A DNA stretch of 64,000 nt, taken from contig OX377204.1 of assembly GCA_947396885.1 (NCBI GenBank), forward strand, positions 24,125,706-24,189,705, in the 5' to 3' direction. The notes beneath the pieces were generated by a model, which was not told the origin of the DNA, made no database searches, and was given only the letters and a program-made list of their open reading frames with translations. Shown piece after piece: positions 1 to 10,473 of the stretch. The translations under genes were made by a program, and so were the position numbers. The stretch comes from Heligmosomoides polygyrus polygyrus. Taxonomy: Eukaryota; Nematoda; Chromadorea; Rhabditida; Heligmosomidae. Position 1 is the first letter of the stretch. The number at the start of each line of letters is the position of its first letter.

Positions 1-297
1 CACCCACATCATTGTCATCGTCCGGCTAACAGGCTACAGCCTGCGCTCTGTTCAAGTTAAGCTAACATCACGAACGAGAGAACGTCAATGCAATAACCAT
101 CAAACAAAAAACCACCTGGAGTGTTTCATCCTCATCAGCACAATCCATATCACCCCATACATAGCATTTTGAAGCATGCCTCGAAACGAATCTACTAAGG
201 TGGTCTCCCTACGAATAGGGGCAGAGTAGTTGGGAGGAAGGCAGTTAGCAAGACAACCAATAACTCGGCACGGAGAACACATTCTATTATACAATTT

Positions 298-307
298 ATA
301 TTAAGTC
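298..307 (+). repeat. Left target-site duplication of RTE element
   Basis: atattaagtc directly precedes the element and is repeated at 3,674-3,683. The empty site in copy 2 (about 35,107-35,116) holds it once. Confidence 0.93.
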
Positions 308-316
308 CCACGGATC

Positions 317-357
317 TCCCTCGATAGAGAGCCTTCGGGCTCTCTTGTTAAGAGGGA
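317..357 (+). promoter_or_regulatory. Stable two-tier hairpin in RTE 5' leader
   Basis: A 7-bp stem gagagcc/ggctctc capped by a ttcg tetraloop (327-344) sits inside an outer 6-bp stem tccctc/gaggga (317-322 with 352-357), ten bases after the element's first base. It is predicted to be very stable in RNA. I could not arrange the leader into a nested double pseudoknot, so no ribozyme is claimed here. Confidence 0.5.
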
Positions 358-809
358 TCTCGGGCCGCTTGTCGCAGGGCCACGTGGCGCGTCCCCGGGT
401 GGTGGATAGGGGAATTAAACGCGAACCAAATGCGACCGTGTACTGCCCAGAGACGCAGGTGGGATGCAGGGGATGGACTCCTTGCTCCTGCTGTGTCGGG
501 TCGATGCGTTCCTTGTGCGTGGGAGCGGCATGTTCGTGCACAGTGTGCGTGGATGTGTCCGTGACTGTGCGGATTGTAACTGTGTCGGCTCGGCCAAAAG
601 CTTGCACTCGGTAGATAGGAGTACATGTAAGGCGATTCGAGGCCGCCTTAAGTCTCGCCCCGTCCCTTCGGGCAGTCTGGCTGGCTGCCCGGAGTACCCC
701 GCCCGCACGACAGAGCCTGACTAGCTACCCGTGTTGTATTCCAGTCAAACACAGCAGCACTAAAGGGCCTCATTCCCCTGACCCCGAAAGAGCCCCCATT
801 TCTGCAGCG

Positions 810-1403
810 ATGGGAAGGACGAGTACGGAGAGGCTGCTAAAATCTCAGGGCCTAACCAGGCTGCGCAAATTGAGAAGGACTAGGATGACGATCTGTACTT
901 ACAACACCCGCACGCTTGCGTCGGAAGCATCCGTCGAGGACCTGATGATGCAAGCCAGGAAGATCAAGTACGACGTCATCGGACTGACCGAGACGAGAAG
1001 ACACCACCCCCTGCACGCCGCCTACGACTCCGGAGAAGAACTGTTCCTCGGAACATGCGACAGCAGGGGAGTAGGCGGCGTTGGTGTCCTCGTCAACACG
1101 CACTTGGCCATGAACATCGATTCGTACGAGTCTCTGACAAGCCGAATCGGACGTCTGCGACTGAAGCGATGTGGTTCCGTGCCAGCTTTGACTGTATTCG
1201 TCGCGTATGCCCCAACATCCGACTACGACGACGAAGAGGTCGAAGCCTTCTACGTCGAGCTGGAGAAGTTCTATAAGGAAGATCACACCTTCTACAAGGT
1301 GATCGTCGGCGACTTCAACGCCAAAATCGGACCGCGAAGGTCGCCGGAAGAACTTCACATCGGAACCCACGGTTTGGAGTGGTACGAGGTACGAGCAAGG
1401 TGA
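810..1403 (+). pseudogene. RTE endonuclease part, frameshifted
   Basis: This is the N-terminal APE-type endonuclease of the RTE polyprotein, which nicks target DNA to prime reverse transcription. The 197-residue frame shows the early strand MTICTYNTRTL, the catalytic Glu in GLTETRR (about residue 61), the YAPTSD segment and the GDFNAKIG motif with its metal-binding Asp and Asn. It stops early at 1,401-1,403 because gtacgag is tandemly duplicated (1,382-1,388 and 1,389-1,395), shifting the frame. The rest of the nuclease, including EIDHI and SDHR, continues in another frame from 1,393. In intact relatives the two parts are one protein. Confidence 0.9.
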
Positions 1404-3522
1404 AAGGCTGTCTGAGTTTATCATGTCGACCAAGACCATCCATGGAAACTCGCAGTTCCAGAAGCCTCCCTCCCTACGATGGACCTGGGAATCTCCCGGT
1501 GGCCAGTTCCACAACGAGATCGACCACATCCTCTTCAACCGCAAATATTGCCTGACCGACGTCTCCGTTGTCCCCAAGTTCTACACGGGATCGGACCACC
1601 GCCTCCTTCGCGCAAGGTTCCGCTTTTCGCGTCAAGGAGAGAAGGCCGCGAAGTTCAAGAAGAGGAGTCCCAGAATGACCATCAACTGGGACCTCTACAC
1701 CTCTCTTGCCGGTCTTTGGGAAGATGCCGTCATGGACAACGTCGACGAGGAATACGACCGCTTCGTGCACCATCTCCACGATAGTGCTAAGGGAGCCGAG
1801 AGCTTGAAGACCACCAAGAGACGTCTGTCTCCGGAAACTCTCGAGCTGATACGCCAGCGTGGAGCAGCACGAGCGTCAGGCAACTACCAACTGACGTCCG
1901 AGCTTGCGAAGCTATGCAGAGAGGCGATAAAGGAGGATCTTAAGGAGAGAAGGGCCGAAGTGCTGGCTGAAGCTGCAGAGGCAGGGTTGAGCATCCGCAA
2001 TGCCCGCCGGAACTTCGCCAACTTCAAGACCAAGATGACAGCTCTCCGACGTCCCGACGGAACCGTCATCTCTTCCAGAAGGACCATGGAGAGGGTCATC
2101 CACGACTTCTACTCCGATCTCTTCGATAGCCACGTCCACCTGCCCCCATGCCATCTTCCGCAGGATGGATACGTCGTCCCCTCTGTTCTCCCTTCCGAGA
2201 TCCGACACGCCATCTCGTCGGTGAAGAAACGTACAGCACCCGGTCCCGACAGGATCAGACCCGATCACCTGAAGAACCTCCCGCCTACGCTCATCAACAC
2301 CCTGGCGCGGCTCTTCACACGCTACCTGTCCGAAGGCAAGGTTCCATCTCAGTGGAAGACCAGCAGAACCGTCTTGCTGTACAAGAAGGGAGACGTGCAC
2401 GACATTGGCAACTATCGCCCGATCTGCCTGCTGTCCGTAGTCTACAAGCTGTTCACTCGAGTTATCCTGAATAGGATTAGCAGAACGCTAGACGAAGGAC
2501 AGCCATGCGAGCAAGCAGGATTTCGGAGAGGATTCAGCACGATCGACCACATACACACCACTACGAAGCTCATCGAGGTGTCGCGAGAGTACAAGCTGCC
2601 GCTGTGCCTTACGTTCATCGACCTGAAGAAGGCATTCGACTCCGTCGAAACTGAAGCGGTCATCGAAGCCCTGCTCACTCAGGGCGTTCCTACTCAGTAC
2701 ATCAGAGTCCTTCGAGAGCTGTACAGTGGATTCACGACCAAGATCTCACCATTCTACAACGACGTCGTCGTCGACGTGAAGAGAGGGGTTCGGCAAGGGG
2801 ATACCATATCCCCGAAGCTCTTCAGCGCCACTCTCGAAAACGTCATGCGCGAACTAGAATGGGAAGACATGGGAGTGAAGGTCGACGGCCGGCAACTACA
2901 TCATCTTCGCTTCGCTGACGACATCGTGCTCATAACGCCGAGCATCAGCCAGGCAGAGCGAATGCTGGCCGACTTCGATCGTGTATGTGGGAACGTTGGA
3001 CTGCAGCTGAATCTTACGAAGACGATGTTCATGAGGAACGGATGGGTTTCTGATGCCCCATTCTCGCTCAACGGAACGAACATCTCCGAATGCTCCAGCT
3101 ATGTGTATCTGGGTCGCGAAGTCAACATGGCCAACGACCTAGCACCAGAGCTGAGCAGGAGGAAAAGAGCGGCTTGGGGAGCTTTCAAGAGCGTCGAAGA
3201 AGTCGCGAAGAAGACGAAGAACGTCCGACTCCGTGCCCACCTATTCGACTCCACTGTTCTTCCTGCCCTAACATACGCCTCAGAGACCTGGGCTATACGA
3301 AAGCAGGATGAACACGCGATCAGCGTCGCGCAGCGTGGAATCGAGAGGACGATGCTCGGAGTGAAACGACTCACGCAAGTGAGAGAAGGCCTCCGGAGTT
3401 CCGAGCTTCGCCGACGCTCGAAGATCAGAGACGCTGGACGAGAGCCATCACCGACTGGATTCCGCGGGATGTCAAAAGAACACCAGGACGCCCACCAACG
3501 CGTTGGTCGGACTTCTTCGTGA
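1393..3522 (+). pseudogene. RTE endonuclease end plus reverse transcriptase
   Basis: This frame continues the polyprotein (first ATG at 1,423, 699 codons). It begins with the C-terminal endonuclease motifs EIDHI and SDHR (about residues 32-60 counted from that ATG). The reverse transcriptase follows: a fingers region with GNYRPICLLS, motif A FIDLKKAFDS (about 398-407), motif B RGVRQGDTISP, motif C FADD (497-500) and thumb motifs NLTKT and YVYLGRE. Catalytic aspartates are present. The frame is open but loses its normal C-terminus: after KIRDA (about 3,435) sequence expected in relatives is missing and the protein leaves frame, ending at 3,520-3,522. The start lacks the endonuclease N-terminus, so the copy is not expected to be autonomous. 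Confidence 0.92.
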
Positions 3523-3665
3523 AAGCCCTGAACGACCGATATGACGCTCTTCGTGTCCCTCGAGCGAGGAGGATCCATTGGACCACTCTGGCACGCGACA
3601 GGGACGAATGGAGACGCTGCTGGCACCCGCTCGAGCAATTCGATGATCAACGGCACGACAGGTGA
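3435..3665 (+). pseudogene. RTE polyprotein C-terminal tail, out of frame
   Basis: In the frame of the endonuclease ORF, 76 codons from TGG at 3,435 to TGA at 3,663-3,665 encode [26 protein letters not shown] and [15 protein letters not shown], the usual C-terminal tail of this RTE family. It overlaps the end of the reverse-transcriptase frame because a deletion of roughly 65-70 bases, not a multiple of three (length inferred from family architecture), removed the WAGHVMR-type segment. The stop codon lies inside the acaggtgat tail. Confidence 0.85.
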
Positions 3666-3673
3666 TACAGGTG

Positions 3674-3683
3674 ATATTAAGTC
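3674..3683 (+). repeat. Right target-site duplication of RTE element
   Basis: Second copy of atattaagtc, directly after the acaggtgat tail and followed by the poly-G run also present at the empty site. Confidence 0.93.
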
Positions 3684-4000
3684 AGGGGGGGGGGTGGTAT
3701 AGTCTGTCGAAGGACGATCACAACAATCGAACAAATATAAATATATACATCTAATTTATTGAAAATATAAATAAAAATAAAAGTAATGATACGTAATTAA
3801 TAAATGACAATAAAAATAATAAATAAATAAGTAAAAAATAAGGATAAATCTTTTCTATCCATTTTTCAATCTCTCTTCGACTACTGACAAGCATTCACCC
3901 GTATAGGGACGAGCCGCGCGCTGCTATCGGCATGGAACCAGTTCAGCTGAAACTCTTGATAGAAATGATCAAGTTTTTTAAGCCTCAACTCGCTGGTACT
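3684..4000. other. A/T-rich flank, no gene seen
   Basis: Holds a poly-G run (3,684-3,693) and A/T-rich DNA (3,725-3,850) made of tandem aataaa-type words. Both are shared with copy 2 (35,117-35,440). No coding signal. Confidence 0.6.
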
Positions 4001-4132
4001 GAGGTCGGTGACGTAATGGCGTAGGCCGGTCAACAGGAGGTGCGGGTTCGTCTCCCGCCTGAAGCTAGAGTTTTGATTGCGACAAAACATCGCTATGAGA
4101 GCTTACAATCCCAGTACCAGCCATTGGAGGCC
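4001..4132 (+). mobile_element. tRNA-derived SINE (copy 1)
   Basis: The head carries internal Pol III promoter-like boxes: box A-like gacgtaatggcg near 4,010 and box B GGTTCGTCTCC at 4,045-4,055. The body ctagagttttgattgcgaca is shared with the reverse-oriented SINE at 6,391-6,523. The predicted acceptor ends do not pair, so this is a SINE head and not a tRNA gene. Matching copy at 35,441-35,572. Confidence 0.7.
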
Positions 4133-6390
4133 AAAAGAAAACGACTTGAATAATTTCAGACAGTGTAGTTATTTTTAAAAGAAAACTATGCAAAGGTGAA
4201 TTTTTGTTGAAATCTTCTCTTAAAGAAGATATTTTGTTAAGAAATGTATTTTTAAACCTTAGACATGTTTGTCCTGGTTTGTAAAATGTTCCTTTTATTG
4301 TTATATGTATTTGATCTCAAACCAAAAAGCGTCCACTTCAAAATAAAAAACTGTCCATTTTAAAAAGAAGTGTCCAGCTTATAATAAAAGCTGTACATAC
4401 TACATAAGCCGTCGAAAGTGATACGGTGGGGCAGTTGCACGAGATGGCAACTCTCACGAATAACTCATAAGGTATCCCTAGAAGTGGAATATGCTGCGTA
4501 TTCCACAGAGGAAGGATTAACGAAGAAATGAGTCCTTTATTAATAGCTGTTTTTTATAATGTAGCTTAGTAATAGACAGCGGAATTAGGAGAGAAAAATT
4601 TGAAGCTAAGATGTGCTCGGCTGATCCTTCGCGTATAACCTTAGATGAAATAGCTGCTACATACACCGTATAACCCTCTAAGCATGATATCACGTGAGTC
4701 ACAAGGGACTGGAACAGAGACTCCAACCGACAATGTATCACACGGCCTACCGTAGTCAATGTGCTAATACGCAATGATGCTCGAAATGCTGCCGTGCTTC
4801 CAGGAACACTCCCACAATTCGCGGCTTAGGCGAAAATATGTTTACCGCTCGTCTGCCTTCATTCAGAGTTCAGGGCGCATTAGGAAAAGTGAATGGTGAA
4901 TGCTGTCGAGCGCAGACACTCGTTATGCGAGCTCATGTGGACCAGAACGATGAGAAGATGAATCGTCACTGTGTATACGTGTTTGGGAGAACTCTAGCAG
5001 CTAGAAGGGGAAATTGCATGATTGGTTGCGCATATTAGGCTGTAAGCTGTCAGCTTTCCTGGATTATATTTTGGCAGATATCTTCCATAGTATCTAACTA
5101 GTTGTTATTTGTTTTTTAGCCTTTTTAGGCTTCTTATATCCTTACATTCTATATCCGTGATGCATTTTTCACCCAAAAGGCGGGCTCTGAGTTTTTAAAA
5201 TTCTCAAAAGACAAGCGCTCTCTAATTCACTACTCCAGCTCGTTCACAGATATCTTCCAGAGTAACTAACTAGTTGTTATGCATTGTATGACAATATTCA
5301 AGTTCTTCATTCTTTTTTTCACTACGTTTAATTGTATTTACACGCCTTACATAACTCGACTCGGAAAGCACACTTCACTCTATCAAAAATCTTCGCTGAT
5401 GTAGCAGATATGAAAAGGATGGATTTTCTTGAAAATCAGTTGAATTCCGAGATTTGAAATCACCGAAGGCGATTTCTTCATCGTGCTGTTTCACAAGCTT
5501 CCTATCGTAACAAAGTCGTCCGGATGTTCGGGAAAAGAAACAAAATAAGGGCTCGGTTTGGCGAATATACTGGGTGACGATAATCTTCGATTTAAGAAGG
5601 TTCTTCCAACTTTTACATTGCGATTCTGGGAACGTGTACGGATGGCTCGTTATGCAAGAAGTATTGAACCACTTCCATTCATAGGCTTAAGACCTAACAG
5701 CTTCAATCCAGCGCACTTTTTCTCTACGCGTCCCAGAGAATTGATGGATCTATCTTCTTATGGGGAAGGGAAGAGCACTCCACTCTAACGTCCTGACAAC
5801 GGAAACAAGGCAGTAAGCAAACTAGCGAGGCGAGGCCGTGCAGTCTGCTATGAGAAAACTATTCTCTGCAATTTCATAGGCAGGACAGGTCACAGTTTGC
5901 TTACATTCGCTTCGTTTTTCTAGCGAAGTTCTCCTCACCCGACTAGAAAGGATTCGAGTGGACTAATATTGGTTTGGGAAGACTTAAAAACGAAGCAACA
6001 GATCAACCCGGCTGCAGGTCACTAGGCCGCTTCGTAGACCGCTTCGAATGACGTAGAGTTTTCCACTTTAACTTCAGAAAGATAATATGTAGGCAACGAA
6101 CATATGTTTTGCCTAGTCTAGAGCGTTCTCGCTCTTTCTTTCTGCAAAAACTGTAATTTAAGGAAGCAGTACGTCTAACGACCACTTCCTGAAATTAAGG
6201 ACCGCCGTGCAGGGACACGGAGTGGCCTCATGCATAGAGTTAGGCTCAGGAAATTTCGGGATAAACCTCCTAGCCAGGGAAAGAAGAGAAAAGAATCCTC
6301 GTTCATAGAGTGGGGAAAAGGGCGAACCTTGAAGAAGGTTGCAACACAACAATTTCAGAAACTAATTCAAGGGATTTTCTTTAGGCGTCA
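4133..6390. other. Shared non-coding stretch, copy 1
   Basis: Collinear with 35,573-37,857. Short ORFs here (for example 5,558-5,788) differ from their duplicates mostly at amino-acid-changing positions, so I see no sign of coding constraint. 5,045-5,290 contains two diverged copies of an agatatcttcc-agt-aactaactagttgttat module. No RNA gene or transposon recognised. Confidence 0.5.
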
Positions 6391-6523
6391 TGAGGCCGGC
6401 ACTGAGGTTGTAAGCTGTTATAGCCGTATCTCGCTGCGATCAAAACTCTAGCGCTAGGCGGGACTCGAACCCGTACCTCCGGCTGACCAAACGGGAATGC
6501 TCTACGCCTTTACACCAGCGGCG
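6391..6523 (-). mobile_element. tRNA-derived SINE (copy 1)
   Basis: Reading the minus strand from about 6,523: box A-like ctggtgtaaaggcg, box B GGTTCGAGTCC (perfect consensus), then gcgctagagttttgatcgc and a body related to the SINE at 4,001-4,132. The acceptor-like ends do not form a cloverleaf. Confidence 0.7.
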
Positions 6524-6539
6524 TTATTTGGTCGAACGC

Positions 6540-6735
6540 TACATCCGCACCTTGTGGCTCCGATCAGCTGGGAAGGATTAAGTGCTGGCTTGCTGCCCTC
6601 GCCGGCCATATCAATGCAATGTATTGGCCAAACAAACGCACAAGCTCAATCCACTGATTGAATGGGTGGCGGATCCGACATAGTGATTGGTTAGTGGTGA
6701 CCTTTATCCTTTTATCCTTTAGTTTATCCTTTGGT
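6540..6735 (+). mobile_element. SINE 3' part with tttatccttt tail (copy 1)
   Basis: Resembles the 3' half of the SINE at 18,756-19,050 (ggattaag-ctgg, ggccatatcaatgcaatgtattggcc) and ends in tandem tttatccttt words. No tRNA-like head is attached in this orientation. Copy 2 equivalent is about 38,006-38,200. Confidence 0.5.
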
Positions 6736-7239
6736 TTAAAAGCTTAGGAAGGATCCGTTGCATTGATCTTTTCGCTCTGAAAAGGAGAGATTACGCCGAT
6801 GGATGATTTAGAGAGCTCGATGTTTATGTGACAGCTAATATCGTTGGCGTCAACTATATGACGCGTCATTCTTTCACACTACCATGCCTTTAATCGGACA
6901 AGTTAGGGGCTTCTAGGGATATATCGTGGTGCCGCGAAAGCATCGACAATGAAGGGGCACATACATTTCATAGTAATTTCAGAAGGCAGGCATTCGCCAT
7001 AGATTATCCGTGGAGGGGCGTACGCTCTTGTTTTTTAATCGTAGTATGTATATGGTCGTGTAGGTAATCGCAGCAGATTAGGGTTACTCAATAAGCCTAC
7101 GAATCTCATTGGCTTCATCAACAGATTGGATATGCTCACCTTCTACAAAGAAGGGGGTTCTCAGAACAATTTACATGCTGTGAACGCATCGACAGGCTCG
7201 CTGCTATTCTTGCGTTTTTAAGAGGGCAACAATATATGT

Positions 7240-7500
7240 GCTCGATTGAACTACTCGAATAGGCATTCGAATGGCTTTCATTCGAATTTGAACATTCGAT
7301 TTCGAATATTCGAAAAATCGCGGGCTTCGATTGTATTCGAAAGTATGCAAAAAATCGCGTTTTTCGAATGCATTCGAATCGAAGTGTTCAGAAAAATTGC
7401 TTATCGAATGTAATTGAAGTATTCAAAAAATTTTGGCATTCGAAACCATTCGAATATTCGAAAATTGTTAGAAGCGCACAATTATTCGAATAATATTTAG
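7240..7500. repeat. TTCGAA-rich low-complexity block (copy 1)
   Basis: The palindrome ttcgaa and variants (attcgaat, tattcga, aaatcgcg) recur every 10-20 bases without a fixed unit. Related blocks lie at 8,495-8,660 and, weakly, at 8,970-9,015. Copy 2 equivalents are 38,705-38,985, 39,985-40,145 and about 40,465-40,510. Confidence 0.75.
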
Positions 7501-7932
7501 ATGCATTCGAATGTTGGTTCCCCTGTTTGACACTGCAGACACAGCATAATAGGCAAACTAGGATCTGCGTTTTTTTTCGAAGCACAGGCGTGAAATTTTG
7601 AATAAGTAGCCCAGAAATCGTAATTGCTACCACGTCTTCCTCTCACTCCATATGCGATGCAATCGCCTCCTAATCCCTCTTCCACAATACCACAGGAGAA
7701 TGGAGAAGCACCAATGCCTCAGAAACTGAACCTCCATGAGCTTCACACACGGAAAGGCGTACACTTTTAATCGGAAGCGACATTTTCGAATCGAGTTCGA
7801 CCACACAAACCCCTTTCCGTCCGACATTGGCTACGACTAATCCTGTTTTTCGTCCCCACCTTTGCACCATTAAATCTATGCTTGATCTCTCGTTCTCGAT
7901 AGGGGAACCCTCCAATGGACATTGGGACCTCT

Positions 7933-8088
7933 GGGGCCGGACTCATCAACAACTTACCCCAGGGTATAGGGGTAGAGATATCCACGATGATACCTGCGTC
8001 GACTCTTACCTAACCTCTACCTGACTCTTATCTTATCTGTACCCTCATACCTCGCATATCCACGGGTTTAATTGTTGATTTTGGCTCC
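7933..8088. mobile_element. Hairpin MITE (copy 1)
   Basis: About 156 bases with imperfect terminal inverted repeats: left ggggccggactcatcaac, right (reverse complement) ggagccaaaatcaacaatta. The interior is rich in repeated ctctacct/gactcttatctta words. In copy 2 the same site holds two such units side by side (39,273-39,402 and 39,404-39,565). Confidence 0.65.
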
Positions 8089-9379
8089 AGGTGTTGAGGC
8101 GGCCTTGTCTCCATGATGTGTTCCCCGCCCGAGGATTGACAGATCAGGCTCACCATACGGTGCAATTGCCTTCTCTGCTACCTGAGAATTAAACAGCACA
8201 GTTGGGGTCTCACAGAGACGATCATATATGCTGTTGCGGGATACATGGCTATAATAGTCCTGAGTGGTAGATCAGTTACAGCAACCGGATTCTACTACTG
8301 CTTAAACACTTCTGCCCAGAGGAGCTAACTTCATGGGAGACATGAAGGAGTTTTTCGAAACAAGGATAGGTCTTCCTTTTCAAACCGCTGTCCTTTGCAT
8401 TCAGGTGAACATTTATGGACAGATCAGTAAGAGTAAGAGCAGCTATCTCTCGGGCTCTTTTCGAGAGTGATTGCCTTCCTCTCTGTATGCGCAAAATAGC
8501 CTTTTTTCGAATTTGAATGTCCAAAAAATCGCGTTTTTCGAGTGTATTCGGATTCGAATATTCAGAAAATCGCCTTTTTTGAATGTTTTCGAATTCGAGG
8601 AATGGCAACTTCTAAGCAATCGAAACCATTCGAATATTGGACAAATTTCGAGATTGCAACTATAAGGTCCATCGAGTGGAAAGTAATAAATCTTTTTTCG
8701 CGACACGTTTTTGCAGTAAGATGTTTTGTGTGCAGATACAGCCAATTCCGTGTTGGCCAGGCGAATAACCCAGTATCTCCAGGCTCTGGCGAACGCGAAA
8801 CCGCCGAAGCGTTAACCATATGAGGAAGCTAACCTCGGTGCTTGGGTGTACCCACTCACAAAGCTGCAGCACCAATGCAAACATTCATCAAAAGTCGATT
8901 GTGATTGATATGTGTTTTCTTTTGAGGGCTATCTTGCTAGTCCTTGAAGGGCAGCCTTGAGTTGTTGGAAGTTCGAAGAAAAATTCGAACAATCGCTTTG
9001 TATTTCGAACTATTTTACAACAAATACAAACTCGATAGTCTCAGTTTTCCCTCAATCAAGAGGTGCTTTGACGTTCAAACAGCCCCAAATGCCCAATGGA
9101 ACCATACAGCGTTTGGTTCAAGGATCAGAATGATTTATGGCTCTTTGTTTTTTAGCCTTGTGGGATTAACAGCCTTTAGCAGGGGAGGGGCGAATACGCG
9201 CATCCCTCTTATTCTGAAACCACATCGTTTCACCGGTGATTTGTGTTCCCTTCAACGAAAAAGATGACGTGTTTCCATATGACGTCATGCGATATATTCC
9301 CTTTGGTCTCTTGGGTGCACTAGACGTGAGGAACATATAATGCAGAAAATTCGATTCGACGATATGAGCTCGACTGTAA
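8089..9379. other. Shared stretch without recognised gene
   Basis: Besides the TTCGAA patch and short weakly similar patches I see no gene or RNA. Copy 2 counterpart is 39,566-40,865, with small indels such as a 15-base difference near 39,828. Confidence 0.4.
8495..8660. repeat. TTCGAA-rich block, second patch (copy 1)
   Basis: Same word family as 7,240-7,500 (tttttcgaatttgaatgtcc, attcgaatattcag). Spurious ORFs on both strands overlap it because the words are palindromic. Confidence 0.65.
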
Positions 9380-9470
9380 GACTAACCGAGCCCTCCATCC
9401 ATGAAGAGTTGGCGAATTGAACTGATCGGATGGTCTGGGAAAGGTACAGTAGGATCTGTGTACCCTAGTG
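9380..9470 (+). mobile_element. SINE body fragment (copy 1)
   Basis: accgagccctccatccatga...ggcgaattgaactgatcggatggtctgg resembles the body of the SINE at 18,756-19,050 (accaagccctccatccctcc, ggtgaattggtaccagact). The tRNA-like head is missing. Copy 2 equivalent is 40,868-40,960. Confidence 0.5.
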
Positions 9471-9661
9471 GCGAAGGGGAGAAATTCCCTGAGTATCTTT
9501 GACAGCAGCAGGAAAATTAAAAATAAACTGTTTTGCAAGAGGGAGACAATAAACTAGCCTAGATGAAGATCCTTGATTGTGATTTCCCAGCCGAAAGATA
9601 CCGCCCTGTCTATGTTTGTTTCGCTTTTCTTCTGCCTCCCTACTCCGATAGGAATTAATCG

Positions 9662-9728
9662 CACTATCAGGAATTTCAGCTGTAATTTCTCTGTTAAATT
9701 CCTGTAAGTCGTTGATGAATCCGGCTCC
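9662..9728. mobile_element. Half of a hairpin MITE (copy 1)
   Basis: Contains only the right arm ctgtaatttctctgttaaat...gttgatgaatccggctc. Copy 2 (41,165-41,311) still has both arms, so copy 1 lost the left arm by deletion. Confidence 0.65.
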
Positions 9729-10107
9729 TGAATTCTGCAGAACGAATGGCTCCGCATCATGTAATTACTAAGTCGACGACATCTCGTACGAGTAGCACGT
9801 ACGGCACATTGCTTAGAATCTACTAGTCACTTTGGAGCCACGCCGAACTACATACAACGACGAGCTCAGCTAGTGCAACGTGAGATCTCAGCTTCGGAGC
9901 AACAACTCAGGCTTTGCGGAGTACTTGGAGTGATAAGCACGCCTGCGACAGAATAGGATTAAGCTTCCTCAGTTTTGGAGGAGTTTTAAAGGAAAAATTA
10001 TGCTTCGTAGAACTGAGGTGAACCAGAACGCGGATGCTTCTGTCAGTTGTTAGTGAGGGCTGTTCGAACTGAAAGCCACACACAGTTTATAAACTCGGAT
10101 TCCCACT
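9729..10107. other. Shared stretch, no gene seen
   Basis: Collinear with 41,312-41,690. The copies diverge abruptly after the shared aaactcggatt-ccact near 10,107/41,690. Confidence 0.5.
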
Positions 10108-10291
10108 AGAGCCGTGAGAAATTCGACTGCGGACACCATCAACAACAGAAAAAATAAAGTTTCTGAAGTGATCTTTAATCTTAATTGATGCGTGTTCCTT
10201 CTGAATTTTTTTTAGATAACCAGAATAAGTAACGGGAAGGCATCTCTCAACAGTTGAACTCAGCACAGAAAATATTAAAATATTAAAATAG

Positions 10292-10368
10292 TGTAGGAGT
10301 GGTCGGTGTCCTTACCAGAAAATATCAAAATATTTCCTGGTAAGGGCACCGACCACTCCTACTCTACA
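10292..10368. repeat. Near-perfect 34-bp hairpin
   Basis: tgtaggagtggtcggtg...cttacca pairs with its reverse complement around a short A/T loop (arms about 10,292-10,325 and 10,329-10,368, with a few mismatches). It lies in copy-1-only DNA. It could be a tiny MITE or a small-RNA precursor; nothing decides. Confidence 0.6.
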
Positions 10369-10473
10369 GACTCTGCCATTTCTGCTGGGAGGTGCACCTT
10401 TGAGGGCAAGACATGACTTTACCCGCTGTGTGCTGCTTTCTATAAAACAAGGGTACCTTGACTCGTATTCCCT

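Larger units (their letters stand above)
308..3673 (+). mobile_element. RTE-like non-LTR retrotransposon, broken
   Basis: An apparently near full-length RTE-clade (BovB-like) retrotransposon: a GC-rich 5' leader of about 500 bases, an APE-type endonuclease, a reverse transcriptase with a FADD active site, and a 3' end in two copies of acaggtgat, the short-repeat tail typical of RTE elements. It is bounded by a 10-base target duplication (atattaagtc) and is absent from copy 2, where the uninterrupted target reads on into the same G-run. The gene is broken by a 7-base tandem duplication and a C-terminal deletion. Confidence 0.93.

Noticed and set aside
308..400. HDV-like ribozyme at the 5' end of the first RTE element
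   Set aside because: The strong hairpins there are simply nested; no strand order giving the required double pseudoknot was found.
345..726. ORFs on both strands in the RTE 5' leader
   Set aside because: GC-rich leader with overlapping frames on both strands; no motif and no family counterpart known to me.
852..1577. 241-codon minus-strand ORF across the RTE endonuclease
   Set aside because: Antisense shadow of the endonuclease frame.
5558..5788. 76-codon ORF present in both copies
   Set aside because: At least nine amino-acid changes and very few silent ones between copies; no constraint.
6391..6523. Functional tRNA gene on the minus strand
   Set aside because: Box A and B are good, but the acceptor and anticodon stems do not pair and related copies carry SINE bodies.
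7240..7500. CRISPR-like array of TTCGAA repeats
   Set aside because: No constant repeat length or spacer length, and the words are palindromic low-complexity DNA in a eukaryotic context.
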